A model generated the notes under the pieces. That model saw only the letters and a program-made list of their open reading frames with translations, had not been told where the DNA came from and searched no databases. The position numbers were made by a program, and so were the translations under genes. Shown piece after piece: positions 34,127 to 42,335 of a DNA stretch of 64,000 nucleotides. Origin of the DNA: Streptomyces sp. NBC_01571 (GTDB lineage: Bacteria > Actinomycetota > Actinomycetes > Streptomycetales > Streptomycetaceae); assembly GCF_026339875.1 (NCBI RefSeq), contig NZ_JAPEPZ010000001.1:8370001-8434000 (forward strand), in the 5' to 3' direction. How positions within the stretch are numbered: position 1 is the stretch's first letter; each line of letters opens with the position of its first letter.

Positions 34127-36304
34127 ATGCACAGCAGGAGAACTGTCAGGCGCATGCCATTGGCGTGCGCCGCGGCCGTCGCCCTCGCCGCGGGCATGCT
34201 CGGCGCCACCACGGCCCACGCCGCGGTCGCCGCGGCGGGCGCGAGCCTCCCCTTCACCTCCGTCGAGGCCGAGTCCGCCACCACCACCGGCACGAAGGTC
34301 GGCCCCGACTACACGCAGGGCACTCTCGCCTCGGAAGCCTCCGGGCGGCAGGCCGTAAGTCTGTCGGCGGGCCAGCGCGTCGAGTTCACCGCCCCGCGCG
34401 CGGCCAACGCCGTGAACGTCTCCTACAGCGTCCCCGACGGCCAGTCCGGCACACTCGACGTGTACGTGAACGGCACGAGGATCTCCAAGACGCTCGCCGT
34501 GACCTCCAAGTACTCCTACGTGGACACGTCCTGGATCGCCGGCGCCAAGCAGCACCACTTCTTCGACAACGCCCGGCTGCTCCTCGGCCAGAACGTCCAG
34601 GCCGGCGACAAGATCGCCTTCCAGGCCACCTCGACCCAGGTCACCGTCGACGTGGCGGACTTCGAGCAGGTCGCCGCCGCCGCGTCCCGGCCGGCGGGGT
34701 CGGTGTCCGTCACCGACAAGGGCGCGGACCCCAGTGGCCAGGGCGACTCCACCCAGGCCTTCCGGGACGCGATCTCCGCCGCTCAGGGCGGCGTCGTGTG
34801 GATCCCGCCGGGCGACTACCGGGTGACGTCCTCGCTCAGCGGCGTCCAGAACGTGACCCTCCAGGGCGCCGGCGGCTGGTACTCCGTCGTCCACGCGTCC
34901 CGCTTCATCGACCAGAGCAACTCCTCGGGCGGCGTCCACCTCAAGGACTTCGCGGTCATCGGCGAGGTCACCGAACGCGTCGACTCCAACCCGGACAACT
35001 TCGTCAACGGCTCGCTCGGCCCGGGAAGTTCGGTCTCCGGGATGTGGATCCAGCACGTCAAGGTCGGCCTGTGGCTGACCGGCAACAACGACAACCTGGT
35101 GGTCGAGAACAACCGCATCCTCGACACCACCGCCGACGGCCTCAACCTCAACGGCAACGCGCACGGCGTCCGCGTCAGCAACAACTTCCTGCGCAACCAG
35201 GGCGACGACTCGCTCGCCATGTGGTCACTGAACGGCGCGGACAGCAACTCCAGCTTCGAGAGCAACACCATCTCGCAGCCGAACCTCGCCAACGGCATCG
35301 CGATCTACGGCGGCACGGACATCAGCGTCAGGAACAACCTGGTCTCCGACACCAACGCGCTGGGCAGCGGCATCGCCGTCTCCAACCAGAAGTTCCTCGA
35401 CCCCTTCTCCCCGCTGGCCGGCACGATCACCGTCGACGGCAACACGCTCGTGCGCACCGGGGCGATCAACCCCAACTGGAACCACCCGATGGGCGCGCTG
35501 CGCGTCGACTCCTACGACAGCGCGATCAACGCCACCGTCAACATCACCAACACGACGGTCACCGACAGCCCGTACAGCGCCTTCGAGTTCGTCTCGGGAG
35601 GCGGTCACGGCTACCCCACGAGCAACATCAACGTGACCGGGGCGACCGTGAAGAACACCGGGACGGTCGTCGTCCAGGCCGAGACACCCGGCTCGGCGAG
35701 GTTCAGCAACGTCCAGGCCACCGGCGTCGGCTCGGCCGGTGTCTACAACTGCCCGTACCCGAGCGGCTCGGGCAGCTTCACCGTCGCCGACGGCGGCGGC
35801 AACTCCGGCTGGAGCAGCACCTGGTCGGACTGCTCGGCCTGGCCGCAGCCCGGCCAGGGCAACCCGCCCCCGGACCAGAACGCCAATCTGGCCAAGGGCC
35901 GCCCGGCCACCGCCACCGGCTCCCAGGACGTCTACACGCCGGGCAGGGCCGTCGACGGCGACGCGGGCAGCTACTGGGAGTCCAGCAACAACGCCTTCCC
36001 GCAGGCCATCACGGTGGACCTCGGCTCCTCGCAGGCGGTCCGCCGGCTCGTCCTGAAGCTGCCGCCGTCCTCGGCGTGGGGCGCGCGCACCGAGACCCTG
36101 TCCGTGCTGGGCAGCACCAACGGCTCCGCCTACTCCACGGTGGTCGGTTCACAGGGCTACCGCTTCGACCCGGCGACCGGAAACACCGTGACGATCGCCC
36201 TGCCGGCCGGTACCGGCCTGCGCTACCTGCGGCTCAACGTCACCGCCAACACCGCCTGGCCGGCGGCCCAGTTCAGCGAAGTGGAGGCGTATCTGACCTC
36301 GTGA
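34127..36304 (+). CDS. Secreted GH87 alpha-1,3-glucanase (mutanase)
   Basis: 725 residues. Signal peptide with RRTVRR and cleavage near AHA; a CBM35-like domain at about 35-180 (VEAESATTTGTKVG...VADFEQV); a right-handed beta-helix at about 190-560; a Pro/Gly linker; and an F5/8 type C (CBM32-like) domain at about 590-725. The three catalytic Asp of GH87 are in register: Asp337 in TADGLNL and Asp360-Asp361 in QGDDSLAMW, spaced exactly as in characterised mutanases. It should cut fungal or streptococcal alpha-1,3-glucan outside the cell. ATG follows AAGGGAT. Its last 32 bases overlap a convergent ABC gene. Confidence 0.88.
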   Translation: MHSRRTVRRMPLACAAAVALAAGMLGATTAHAAVAAAGASLPFTSVEAESATTTGTKVGPDYTQGTLASEASGRQAVSLSAGQRVEFTAPRAANAVNVSYSVPDGQSGTLDVYVNGTRISKTLAVTSKYSYVDTSWIAGAKQHHFFDNARLLLGQNVQAGDKIAFQATSTQVTVDVADFEQVAAAASRPAGSVSVTDKGADPSGQGDSTQAFRDAISAAQGGVVWIPPGDYRVTSSLSGVQNVTLQGAGGWYSVVHASRFIDQSNSSGGVHLKDFAVIGEVTERVDSNPDNFVNGSLGPGSSVSGMWIQHVKVGLWLTGNNDNLVVENNRILDTTADGLNLNGNAHGVRVSNNFLRNQGDDSLAMWSLNGADSNSSFESNTISQPNLANGIAIYGGTDISVRNNLVSDTNALGSGIAVSNQKFLDPFSPLAGTITVDGNTLVRTGAINPNWNHPMGALRVDSYDSAINATVNITNTTVTDSPYSAFEFVSGGGHGYPTSNINVTGATVKNTGTVVVQAETPGSARFSNVQATGVGSAGVYNCPYPSGSGSFTVADGGGNSGWSSTWSDCSAWPQPGQGNPPPDQNANLAKGRPATATGSQDVYTPGRAVDGDAGSYWESSNNAFPQAITVDLGSSQAVRRLVLKLPPSSAWGARTETLSVLGSTNGSAYSTVVGSQGYRFDPATGNTVTIALPAGTGLRYLRLNVTANTAWPAAQFSEVEAYLTS

Positions 36305-37085
36305 CCTCCGCCCCGCGCTTCGCCGCCTGGATCTGCTCGTACACCTGGGTCCGCAACTCGGCGAAGCGCGGGGCCACCCGGGTGTGCAACTGGTCCCGCT
36401 CCTCGGGCAGGTCGACCTTCAGCTGCTCCCGTACGACGGTGGGGGAGGCGGAGAGGATCAGGACCCGCTCGCCCAGGTAGACCGCCTCGTCGATGTCGTG
36501 GGTCACGAACAGGACGGTCATCCCGCGCTGCCGCCACAGCCGGCGCACCAGGTCCTCCAGATCGGCGCGGGTCTGCGCGTCGACCGCCGCGAACGGCTCG
36601 TCCATCAGCAGGACCTCGGGCTCGTACGCCAGCGCCCGCGCGATCGCGACCCGCTGCTGCATCCCGCCGGACAGCTGCCACGGATAGGCCCCCACGGCGT
36701 CGGACAGACCGACGGACTCCAGCGCGTCGGCGACCAGCTCGTGCCGCCGGAGCCTGCTCAGCTTCTTCTGCTTCAGCGGGAGTTCGACGTTCTCTCCGAC
36801 CCGCATCCAGGGGAAGAGGCTGCGCCCGTACTCCTGGAACACGAACGCCATGCCGGGCGGCGGCCCGCTGACCGGACGTCCGGCGAGCCGTACCTCGCCC
36901 GCCGTCGGCGTGAGGAGCCCGCCCACGCACTTGAGCAACGTGGTCTTTCCGCAGCCCGACGGGCCCACCAGACAGACCAGTTCACCCGTGTCCACGGTGA
37001 AGGTGAGGTCGCGGACCGCCTCCACGCGGCGTCCCGACCCCTCGTAGACCTTCCGCAGGCCGGTGACGACCAAAGACGCGTGCAT
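36273..37085 (-). CDS. ABC importer ATPase (nitrate/sulfonate/taurine type)
   Basis: 270 residues with Walker A GPSGCGKTT, Q-loop VFQEYGRSLFPW, signature LSGGMQQRVAIARAL, Walker B VLLMDEPF and the switch His in VTHDIDEA. The SsuB/TauB-like sequence matches the two TauC/SsuC-type permeases and the NMT1-like binding protein encoded upstream on the same strand. It is the last gene of that operon and its 3' end overlaps the convergent GH87 gene by 32 bases. Confidence 0.93.
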   Translation of the reverse strand: MHASLVVTGLRKVYEGSGRRVEAVRDLTFTVDTGELVCLVGPSGCGKTTLLKCVGGLLTPTAGEVRLAGRPVSGPPPGMAFVFQEYGRSLFPWMRVGENVELPLKQKKLSRLRRHELVADALESVGLSDAVGAYPWQLSGGMQQRVAIARALAYEPEVLLMDEPFAAVDAQTRADLEDLVRRLWRQRGMTVLFVTHDIDEAVYLGERVLILSASPTVVREQLKVDLPEERDQLHTRVAPRFAELRTQVYEQIQAAKRGAEVTRSDTPPLR

Positions 37086-37109
37086 GGACCGCCCTTTCGC
37101 GAGCGAGCG

Positions 37110-37928
37110 TCACGGGGACCGCCGGGAGGAGTCCCGGAGTCCGTGGTACCAGCCGAGCACCCGGCGCTCCACGAACTGGAAGACGACCGAGAGGAGAAGG
37201 CCGAGCAGGCCCAGGACGAGGATCCCGGTCCACATGTCGGGGATCGCGAAGCCGCGCTGGAACTGCACGATGGTGAAGCCGAGGCCGTTGGTGGCCGCGA
37301 ACATCTCGCTGATGACCATCAGGATGATGCCGATGGACAGCGCCTGGCGCAGGCCCGCGAAGATCTGCGGGCTCGCCGCCCGCAGGACCACGTGCCGCAG
37401 CCGGGCGGCGCCCGTGACGCCGTACGAACGCGCCGTCTCGGCCATGACGGAGTCGACGGCCCGCACTCCCTCGACCGTGTTGAGCAGGACCGGCCAGACG
37501 CAGCCGCTCGCGATCACGACGACCTTCATCGTGTCCCCGATGCCCGCGAACAGCATGATGACCGGCACGAGGACGGGCGGCGGCACCGCGCGCAGGAACT
37601 CCAGGACCGGCTCGCAGAACGCCCGCACCCGCCGGTACGAGCCGATGACCACGCCCAGCAGGACCCCTACGACGGCCGCTGCCGCGTATCCGCCGAGCAG
37701 CCGCAGCACGCTGGGCACCAGGTCGGCGCGGAGCCGGTCGCCCGTCCAGACGTCCGGGAAGGTCCTGAGGATCGTGCGCAGCGGTGGCCAGTAGACGTCG
37801 GTGCTGCCGTCCGAGGCGAGCCACCAGCCGGCGACCAGAAGCGCGGGGAGCGCCACGACGAACAGCACGCGCGGCAGGAGGGAGTTCCAGGCGTTCGGCC
37901 TCGTCCGGCCGGACGGGAGGCCCGTCAC
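37110..37928 (-). CDS. ABC importer permease (SsuC/TauC type)
   Basis: About 272 residues, five to six helices (LLPRVLFVVALPALLVAGWWL, LLGGYAAAAVVGVLLGVVIGS and others, given in part). The cytoplasmic loop ETARSYGVTGAARLRHVVLRAA contains the coupling helix. GTG at 37928 overlaps the stop of the preceding permease gene (GTGA); a longer in-frame extension upstream reads through that gene and is not used. Followed 24 bases later by the ATPase gene. Confidence 0.9.
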   Translation of the reverse strand: MTGLPSGRTRPNAWNSLLPRVLFVVALPALLVAGWWLASDGSTDVYWPPLRTILRTFPDVWTGDRLRADLVPSVLRLLGGYAAAAVVGVLLGVVIGSYRRVRAFCEPVLEFLRAVPPPVLVPVIMLFAGIGDTMKVVVIASGCVWPVLLNTVEGVRAVDSVMAETARSYGVTGAARLRHVVLRAASPQIFAGLRQALSIGIILMVISEMFAATNGLGFTIVQFQRGFAIPDMWTGILVLGLLGLLLSVVFQFVERRVLGWYHGLRDSSRRSP

Positions 37929-38698
37929 ACCGCCACCTCCCCGCGCACCGACTGGTGCCAGGCCAGGGCCCGTCGTTCCACCGCGCGGGCACCCACGTTG
38001 ATCAGCAGCCCGAGCAGGCCGGTGACCACCACCAGCGCGTACAGGTCCGGGACGGCCTGCGAGGACTGGGCGACCGCGATGCGCGCACCCAACCCCGGTG
38101 CCCCGATGACGAGTTCGGCCGTCACGGCGAGGATGAGGGCGACCGCGGCCGCCAGCCTGACACCCGTCATGACGTAGGGGAGCGCGGTGGGCCACAGGAC
38201 GTGCCGGGTGCGTGCCCAGGGGCCGAGGCCGTACGAGCGTGCCGTCTCCTCCGCCACCGGGTCGACGTCGCGGACGCCGTAGAGGACCTGGACGAGGATC
38301 TGCCAGAAGGAGGCGTACACGACGAGGAGGAGGACCGAGCGCAGTTCGGTGCCGTAGAGGAGGACGGCGAGGGGGATCAGCGCGACGGAGGGGATCGGGC
38401 GCAGGAACTCGATCGTGGAGGCCGTGGCCTCGCGCAGGTACGGCACGACCGAGACGACCAGTCCCACGACGACGCCGGCGACGACCGCGGTCACCAGCCC
38501 CAGCGCCCAGCCGGTGAGGGTGTCGCCGAGGGCCGTCCAGAAGGCGCCGTCGGTGGCCTCCTGCCCGAGCGCGTCGGCGATGCGGCTGGTCGGCGGGAAG
38601 TAGGCCGCCTTGACGAGGCCGAGCCGCGGCGCCGCCTCGCCCAGGGCGAGGAAGGCCGCGAGCCCGGCCGTACCGAGCGCCGCGTTCGCACCCCTCAC
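37925..38698 (-). CDS. ABC importer permease (SsuC/TauC type), second copy
   Basis: About 257 residues, a paralogue of the following permease (shared EETARSYGLGPWARTRHVL and the FLRPIPSVALIPLAVLLYG helix pair). GTG at 38698 overlaps the binding-protein stop by 4 bases. Two different permeases suggest a heterodimeric channel, less usual in this family, where homodimers dominate. Confidence 0.9.
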   Translation of the reverse strand: MRGANAALGTAGLAAFLALGEAAPRLGLVKAAYFPPTSRIADALGQEATDGAFWTALGDTLTGWALGLVTAVVAGVVVGLVVSVVPYLREATASTIEFLRPIPSVALIPLAVLLYGTELRSVLLLVVYASFWQILVQVLYGVRDVDPVAEETARSYGLGPWARTRHVLWPTALPYVMTGVRLAAAVALILAVTAELVIGAPGLGARIAVAQSSQAVPDLYALVVVTGLLGLLINVGARAVERRALAWHQSVRGEVAV

Positions 38699-39666
38699 GG
38701 CAGCAGTTCGTCGAGATCGGGGGCCGACTTGAAGAGCCCGTCCTGCTCGCCCAGTTTCTCCAGCGCCTCGATCGACGCGCGGTTCGGCTCGGCCGGCCAC
38801 TTCGGCAGGGTCACCTTCGCGAGGACCGCGGCGGGGATCTTCGTGTACGAGGTGACGACGGAGCGGACCTCGTCAGGGTGGGCGTCGGCGTAGGCGAGAG
38901 ACTCCGCGGTGGCCTCCTGGAACCTCTTCACCACATCGGGGTTCTTCTGTTCGTACTGGGTGGACGTGAAGTACATCGCCACGGTGAGGTCCTTGGCGAC
39001 GTCGACCAGGGACGAGGCGATCTCCGTGCCGCCCTGGCTCCTGACGGTGGCGAGCGCGGGCTCGACCACCATCGCCGCGTCGATCTGGCCGCTGTCCAGG
39101 GCGGCGGGCATCTGGTCGAAGGCCAGCTCGACGAACTTCACCCTGGAGGGGTCGCCGCCCGCCTTGCGCACCGACTCGCGCACCGCTGTCTCGTTGATGT
39201 TCTTCAGCGTGTTGACGGCGACTTTCTTCCCCTCCAGGTCCTTCGCCGATGTGAGGGCACTGCCCTTCTTCACCGTGATGGCGCCGAAGTCCTTGCCCGT
39301 CAGGCCCGTTGAGGCGGCACCGTTGGCCACCGCCTTCACCGGCACGTTCTGGCTCCGGGCGATCATCAGCGAGGTCATGTTGGAGAAGCCGAACTGGAAC
39401 TGGCCGCTGACGACGCCCGGGACGATCGCGGCGCCGCCCTGCGCGGTCGTCATGGAGAGCTTCAGACCGCGTTTGCCGTAGAAGCCCTTCTGCCGGCCAA
39501 GGTAGAGCGGTGCGACATCGACGATGGGGATGATCCCGACCTTGACCGTGGTGGTACCGCCGGACGACGCGCCCTTGTCCGACGTTCCGGAGTCGTCGGA
39601 CGAGCCACAGGCCGACGCGGTGACCAGGAAGGTTCCGACCGCGAGACCGGCGAGCAGACGACGCAT
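38695..39666 (-). CDS. NMT1/SsuA-like substrate-binding lipoprotein
   Basis: 323 residues. Signal peptide MRRLLAGLAVGTFLVTASAC with lipobox Cys. The fold is the NMT1/THI5-like type used for nitrate, sulfonate, taurine, phthalate or pyrimidine precursors (VGIIPIVDVAPLYLGRQKG, VVSGQFQFGFSN, LDSGQIDAAMVVEPALA). ATG at 39666 has AGGAGG 5 bases upstream. First gene of the importer operon; neighbouring Rieske oxygenase genes suggest an aromatic acid or similar ligand. Confidence 0.9.
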   Translation of the reverse strand: MRRLLAGLAVGTFLVTASACGSSDDSGTSDKGASSGGTTTVKVGIIPIVDVAPLYLGRQKGFYGKRGLKLSMTTAQGGAAIVPGVVSGQFQFGFSNMTSLMIARSQNVPVKAVANGAASTGLTGKDFGAITVKKGSALTSAKDLEGKKVAVNTLKNINETAVRESVRKAGGDPSRVKFVELAFDQMPAALDSGQIDAAMVVEPALATVRSQGGTEIASSLVDVAKDLTVAMYFTSTQYEQKNPDVVKRFQEATAESLAYADAHPDEVRSVVTSYTKIPAAVLAKVTLPKWPAEPNRASIEALEKLGEQDGLFKSAPDLDELLP

Positions 39667-39733
39667 GGCTCCTCCTGTGCAGACGACAGTGTTCCGACAG
39701 GCTGTGCGCACACCGCACAGTGGTGCTCAGCGG

Positions 39734-39762
39734 AAGGTAGAACTCCCGTACGACGCGGTCAA
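39734..39762 (-). promoter_or_regulatory. Promoter of the NMT1-like importer operon
   Basis: On the minus strand TTGACC (39757-39762) and TACCTT (39734-39739) with a 17-base spacer, 68 bases before the start codon. Confidence 0.55.
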
Positions 39763-39770
39763 TGGCCTTA

Positions 39771-39791
39771 GCTGACAATATTGTTGACAGT
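39771..39791. promoter_or_regulatory. AT-rich palindromic operator candidate
   Basis: ACAATATTGT (39775-39784), a perfect 10-base palindrome in a TGACA...TGACA setting, just upstream of the importer -35 box. It is strikingly AT-rich for this genome and has the look of a GntR-type operator. It lies between the reductase stop and the importer promoter; no regulator gene is adjacent. Confidence 0.5.
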
Positions 39792-39828
39792 TACCGAAGC
39801 GTGCTCCCCGGCCGCTCGAGCCGGATGC

Positions 39829-40764
39829 CTACAGGTCGAGCACGAGCCGCTTCCCCCGGCATCGGGAGACGCAGATGAGCATGGTCTCGCCGGCCGCCCG
39901 CTCCGCGTCGGTGAGCACCGCGTCCTGGTGGTCCGGGGTCCCCTCGAGGACGTCCGTCTCGCACGTGCCGCAGGTGCCCTCGGTACAGGAGAAGAGCACC
40001 TCGACGCCGGCACCCCGCACGGTGTCGAGCACGGAGACGTCCGCGGGGACGGTCAGGGTGCGGCCGCTGCGTGACAGGACGACCTCGAACTCGCCGTCGG
40101 CGCCCGGCTCCTGGGCCTTCGGCGTGAAACGCTCGACGTGCAGCAGCCCGCTGGGGCAGCGCTCCTCCACCGCGTCCAGCAGCGGACCGGGACCGCAGCA
40201 GTAGACCAGGGTGCCCGCGGGAATGCCGGAGAGCACGGAGTCGAGGTCCAGCAGCCCGCTCTCGTCCTGGGGAGCGATCGTCACCCGGTCCCCGTACCGG
40301 CTCAACTCCCGGACGAACGCCATGGAGCCGCGGGACCGTCCGCCGTAGAGCAGCGTCCACTCCGCGCCCGCCGCCTGCGCCGCGGCGAGCATCGGCAGGA
40401 TCGGGGTGATGCCGATGCCGCCCGCGACGAACCGGTAGCGGGGAACGGGAGCCAGGGCGAAGTGGTTGCGGGGGCCGCGGACGCGGACCCGGTCGCCCAC
40501 GTCCACCCGCTCGTGCACGTACGAGGACCCACCGCGGCCGTGCGGCTCCCGGAGCACCGCGATCCGCCACGTTCGGCGCTCCGCCGGGTCGCCGCACAGC
40601 GAGTACTGCCGCTCCAGCCCTGGGCCGAGCCCGACGTCGATGTGGGCGCCCGGCTCCCAGCCGGGGAGTTCGTCGCCGAGGGGGTGGCGCAGCGTGAGGG
40701 CGACCACTCCCTCGGCCACGAAATCCCGTCGCGCCACGACGAGTTCGGCTTCGTAATCGGTCAT
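39829..40764 (-). CDS. Rieske oxygenase reductase (phthalate dioxygenase reductase type)
   Basis: 311 residues: an N-terminal flavin-binding barrel (RQYSLCGDP, about 53-61), an NAD-binding domain (GGIGITPILPMLAAA) and a C-terminal plant-type [2Fe-2S] domain with ligands in FSCTEGTCGTCETDVLEG plus a late Cys in LICVSRC. It passes electrons from NADH to the Rieske oxygenase, as VanB does for VanA. ATG at 40764 overlaps the stop of the 60-residue gene upstream (ATGA). Confidence 0.93.
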   Translation of the reverse strand: MTDYEAELVVARRDFVAEGVVALTLRHPLGDELPGWEPGAHIDVGLGPGLERQYSLCGDPAERRTWRIAVLREPHGRGGSSYVHERVDVGDRVRVRGPRNHFALAPVPRYRFVAGGIGITPILPMLAAAQAAGAEWTLLYGGRSRGSMAFVRELSRYGDRVTIAPQDESGLLDLDSVLSGIPAGTLVYCCGPGPLLDAVEERCPSGLLHVERFTPKAQEPGADGEFEVVLSRSGRTLTVPADVSVLDTVRGAGVEVLFSCTEGTCGTCETDVLEGTPDHQDAVLTDAERAAGETMLICVSRCRGKRLVLDL

Positions 40765-40943
40765 CCTCGGCTTCCTGGGGGCGTGTGTCCCTCGGGGTGG
40801 GCGAGCATCCACTCCCACATCTCGACCGGATCCTGGGCGGTGTGCTCGGCGCCGCAGTGGCAGGTGCCGTGCAGGACGTCGGTGCCCGGGAGCCAGTCGA
40901 CGCGGTAGACCTCGCCGTGCGCGAGGCGGGGTGCCGGCCTCAC
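40761..40943 (-). CDS. 60-residue Cys/His protein embedded in the Rieske operon
   Basis: GTG at 40943 overlaps the oxygenase stop (GTGA) and its TGA at 40761 overlaps the reductase ATG, so it is locked between the two by 4-base overlaps on each side. The protein has a CHCG pair, then DPVEMWEWMLAHPEGH. Cys and His spacing could bind a metal. No signal or membrane segment. I do not recognise a named family. An electron-transfer accessory or assembly role is possible but not shown. Confidence 0.75.
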   Translation of the reverse strand: MRPAPRLAHGEVYRVDWLPGTDVLHGTCHCGAEHTAQDPVEMWEWMLAHPEGHTPPGSRG

Positions 40944-42004
40944 CGGACCCTCTCCGTCGGCTTGTCGCCCTCCTCGGCCAGCCGGGCGAGGATGCGGCGG
41001 GCCGCGAGACCACCGGTGTCGATGTTGATGCTGAGTTCCTGGTACCCGTCGCGTTCGGTGCCCAGCGTCCGCTGCAGCAGGTTGAGCGCGTCGACGTCCT
41101 GCATCACGACCGTGTGGTTGAAGTCCCGCAGGAACGCGGTGACTTCCGTGTCCTCGCGGGCGAAATCCCGGGAGACCGCCCAGAAGTCGTAGACGTGGCC
41201 GTCGCGTGAGGGGGTGATCGCATAGGTGATCTCGGTGTGGAAGGCGTTCGGATCGCCGCCGTCCCCCTCGGGCAGCACCCCGACCGGCGCGACCCGGCTG
41301 TGCAGCAGATACAGGCACGGTGCGTGGTACTCGATGTCCTGCCAGCGGGTGATCCGGCCCTCGATGCCGGTCGAGCGTGCGTAGAACGGCGGGCAGGCGG
41401 CATCGTCCATGCGCCGGCTGACCCGCACGATGCCGGCGCCCTCGTCGACCTCCGTCGTGATCGGCGTCTCGGCGACCTCGGGGGTGCCGATGTATCCGCC
41501 GTGCAGATAGGTCTCGTGGGAGAGGTCGAGGAGGTTGTCGACGAGCAGCCCGTAGTCCGCGTCGATGGGCTCCATGCCCGAGACCGTGGTCCAGTCCGGA
41601 GAGTCCATGTGCGGGGCCCGCGGGACGGTCCCCGGGTCGGCGAGCGCCGGGTCGCCGACCCACACCCAGACGAACGAATCCTGTTCGAGGACCGGGTAGG
41701 ACGCGACCCGGGCCGTGCGCGGTATGCGTTTCTGCCCCGGCACGTACACGCAGGTGCCCGTGGTGTCGTACGTGAACCCGTGATATCCGCACACGATCCG
41801 GTCACCGTCGAGCCGGCTCTCGGAGAGCGGGAACCTGCGGTGCACACAGCGGTCGGCCAGGGCGACGGCCGCCCCCTCGTCCTCCGTCCGGTAGAGGACG
41901 AGCGGTTCGCCCAGAACCGTCCGGGCGAGCAACTCGCGCCCCACCTCGTGGGCGAGGGCGGCGACGTACCACTGGTTCCTGGCAAAAGCGGTGATGTGCG
42001 GCAT
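40940..42004 (-). CDS. Rieske [2Fe-2S] oxygenase, VanA-like
   Basis: 354 residues, the length of VanA-type O-demethylases. Rieske ligands Cys53-x-His55 and Cys72-x2-His75 (RCVHRRFPLSE, CGYHGFTY); mononuclear iron site with Asp160, His163 and His168 in LDLSHETYLHGG. VanA-like enzymes remove methyl groups from methoxy-aromatics, but related ones act on other substrates, so the reaction is open. ATG at 42004 is the only reasonable start; it lacks a clear ribosome site. First gene of the oxygenase / small protein / reductase operon. Confidence 0.92.
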   Translation of the reverse strand: MPHITAFARNQWYVAALAHEVGRELLARTVLGEPLVLYRTEDEGAAVALADRCVHRRFPLSESRLDGDRIVCGYHGFTYDTTGTCVYVPGQKRIPRTARVASYPVLEQDSFVWVWVGDPALADPGTVPRAPHMDSPDWTTVSGMEPIDADYGLLVDNLLDLSHETYLHGGYIGTPEVAETPITTEVDEGAGIVRVSRRMDDAACPPFYARSTGIEGRITRWQDIEYHAPCLYLLHSRVAPVGVLPEGDGGDPNAFHTEITYAITPSRDGHVYDFWAVSRDFAREDTEVTAFLRDFNHTVVMQDVDALNLLQRTLGTERDGYQELSINIDTGGLAARRILARLAEEGDKPTERVR

Positions 42005-42078
42005 GAGAGGGGTCCCGTCATCCTCGACGTCGTGTCGAGAACACCATGACGATGGCGCCTCCACCCCGGCAATAGGAC

Positions 42079-42215
42079 TTCCGTCGGACGGAAACTCCCT
42101 GGTCAGCCGCTTGCTGCCTGCCACGTGGTATTCAGTTCGCTTCACCGCTCCGGTCGAGACCGGGAGAGGTGCACTTTCTGGTCCTGCACTCGCGGGGTCG
42201 AATCGGGGTCGAATC
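42079..42215 (-). promoter_or_regulatory. Operator candidates upstream of the Rieske operon
   Basis: The 331-base gap between oxygenase and integrase holds no gene. It contains TTCCGTCGGACGGAA (42079-42093), a perfect palindrome with 7-base arms 75 bases before the start; CCGGTCGAGACCGG (42150-42163); and a tandem perfect duplication GGGGTCGAATC at 42194-42204 and 42205-42215. The first is the best regulator site. Confidence 0.5.
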
Positions 42216-42335
42216 GAGCGCTTCGACCGTTCCACGGGTCGATGCGCCCTCTTGCCGCGATGGTTAGCCTCGCTTCGTTGTCGAGTCTTTCACATTAGGG
42301 GCGGACCGGGTCAAGTCCCCTTCTCAGACTCGCCA

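Noticed and set aside
42194..42215. CRISPR-like tandem repeat
   Set aside because: Only two 11-base copies with no spacer; nothing in the window looks like a CRISPR array or cas gene.
42296..42335. Possible tRNA 3' end as integrase attachment site (GGGTCAAGTCCCC)
   Set aside because: T-loop lacks the normal pattern, no CCA-end context and no second copy in the window.
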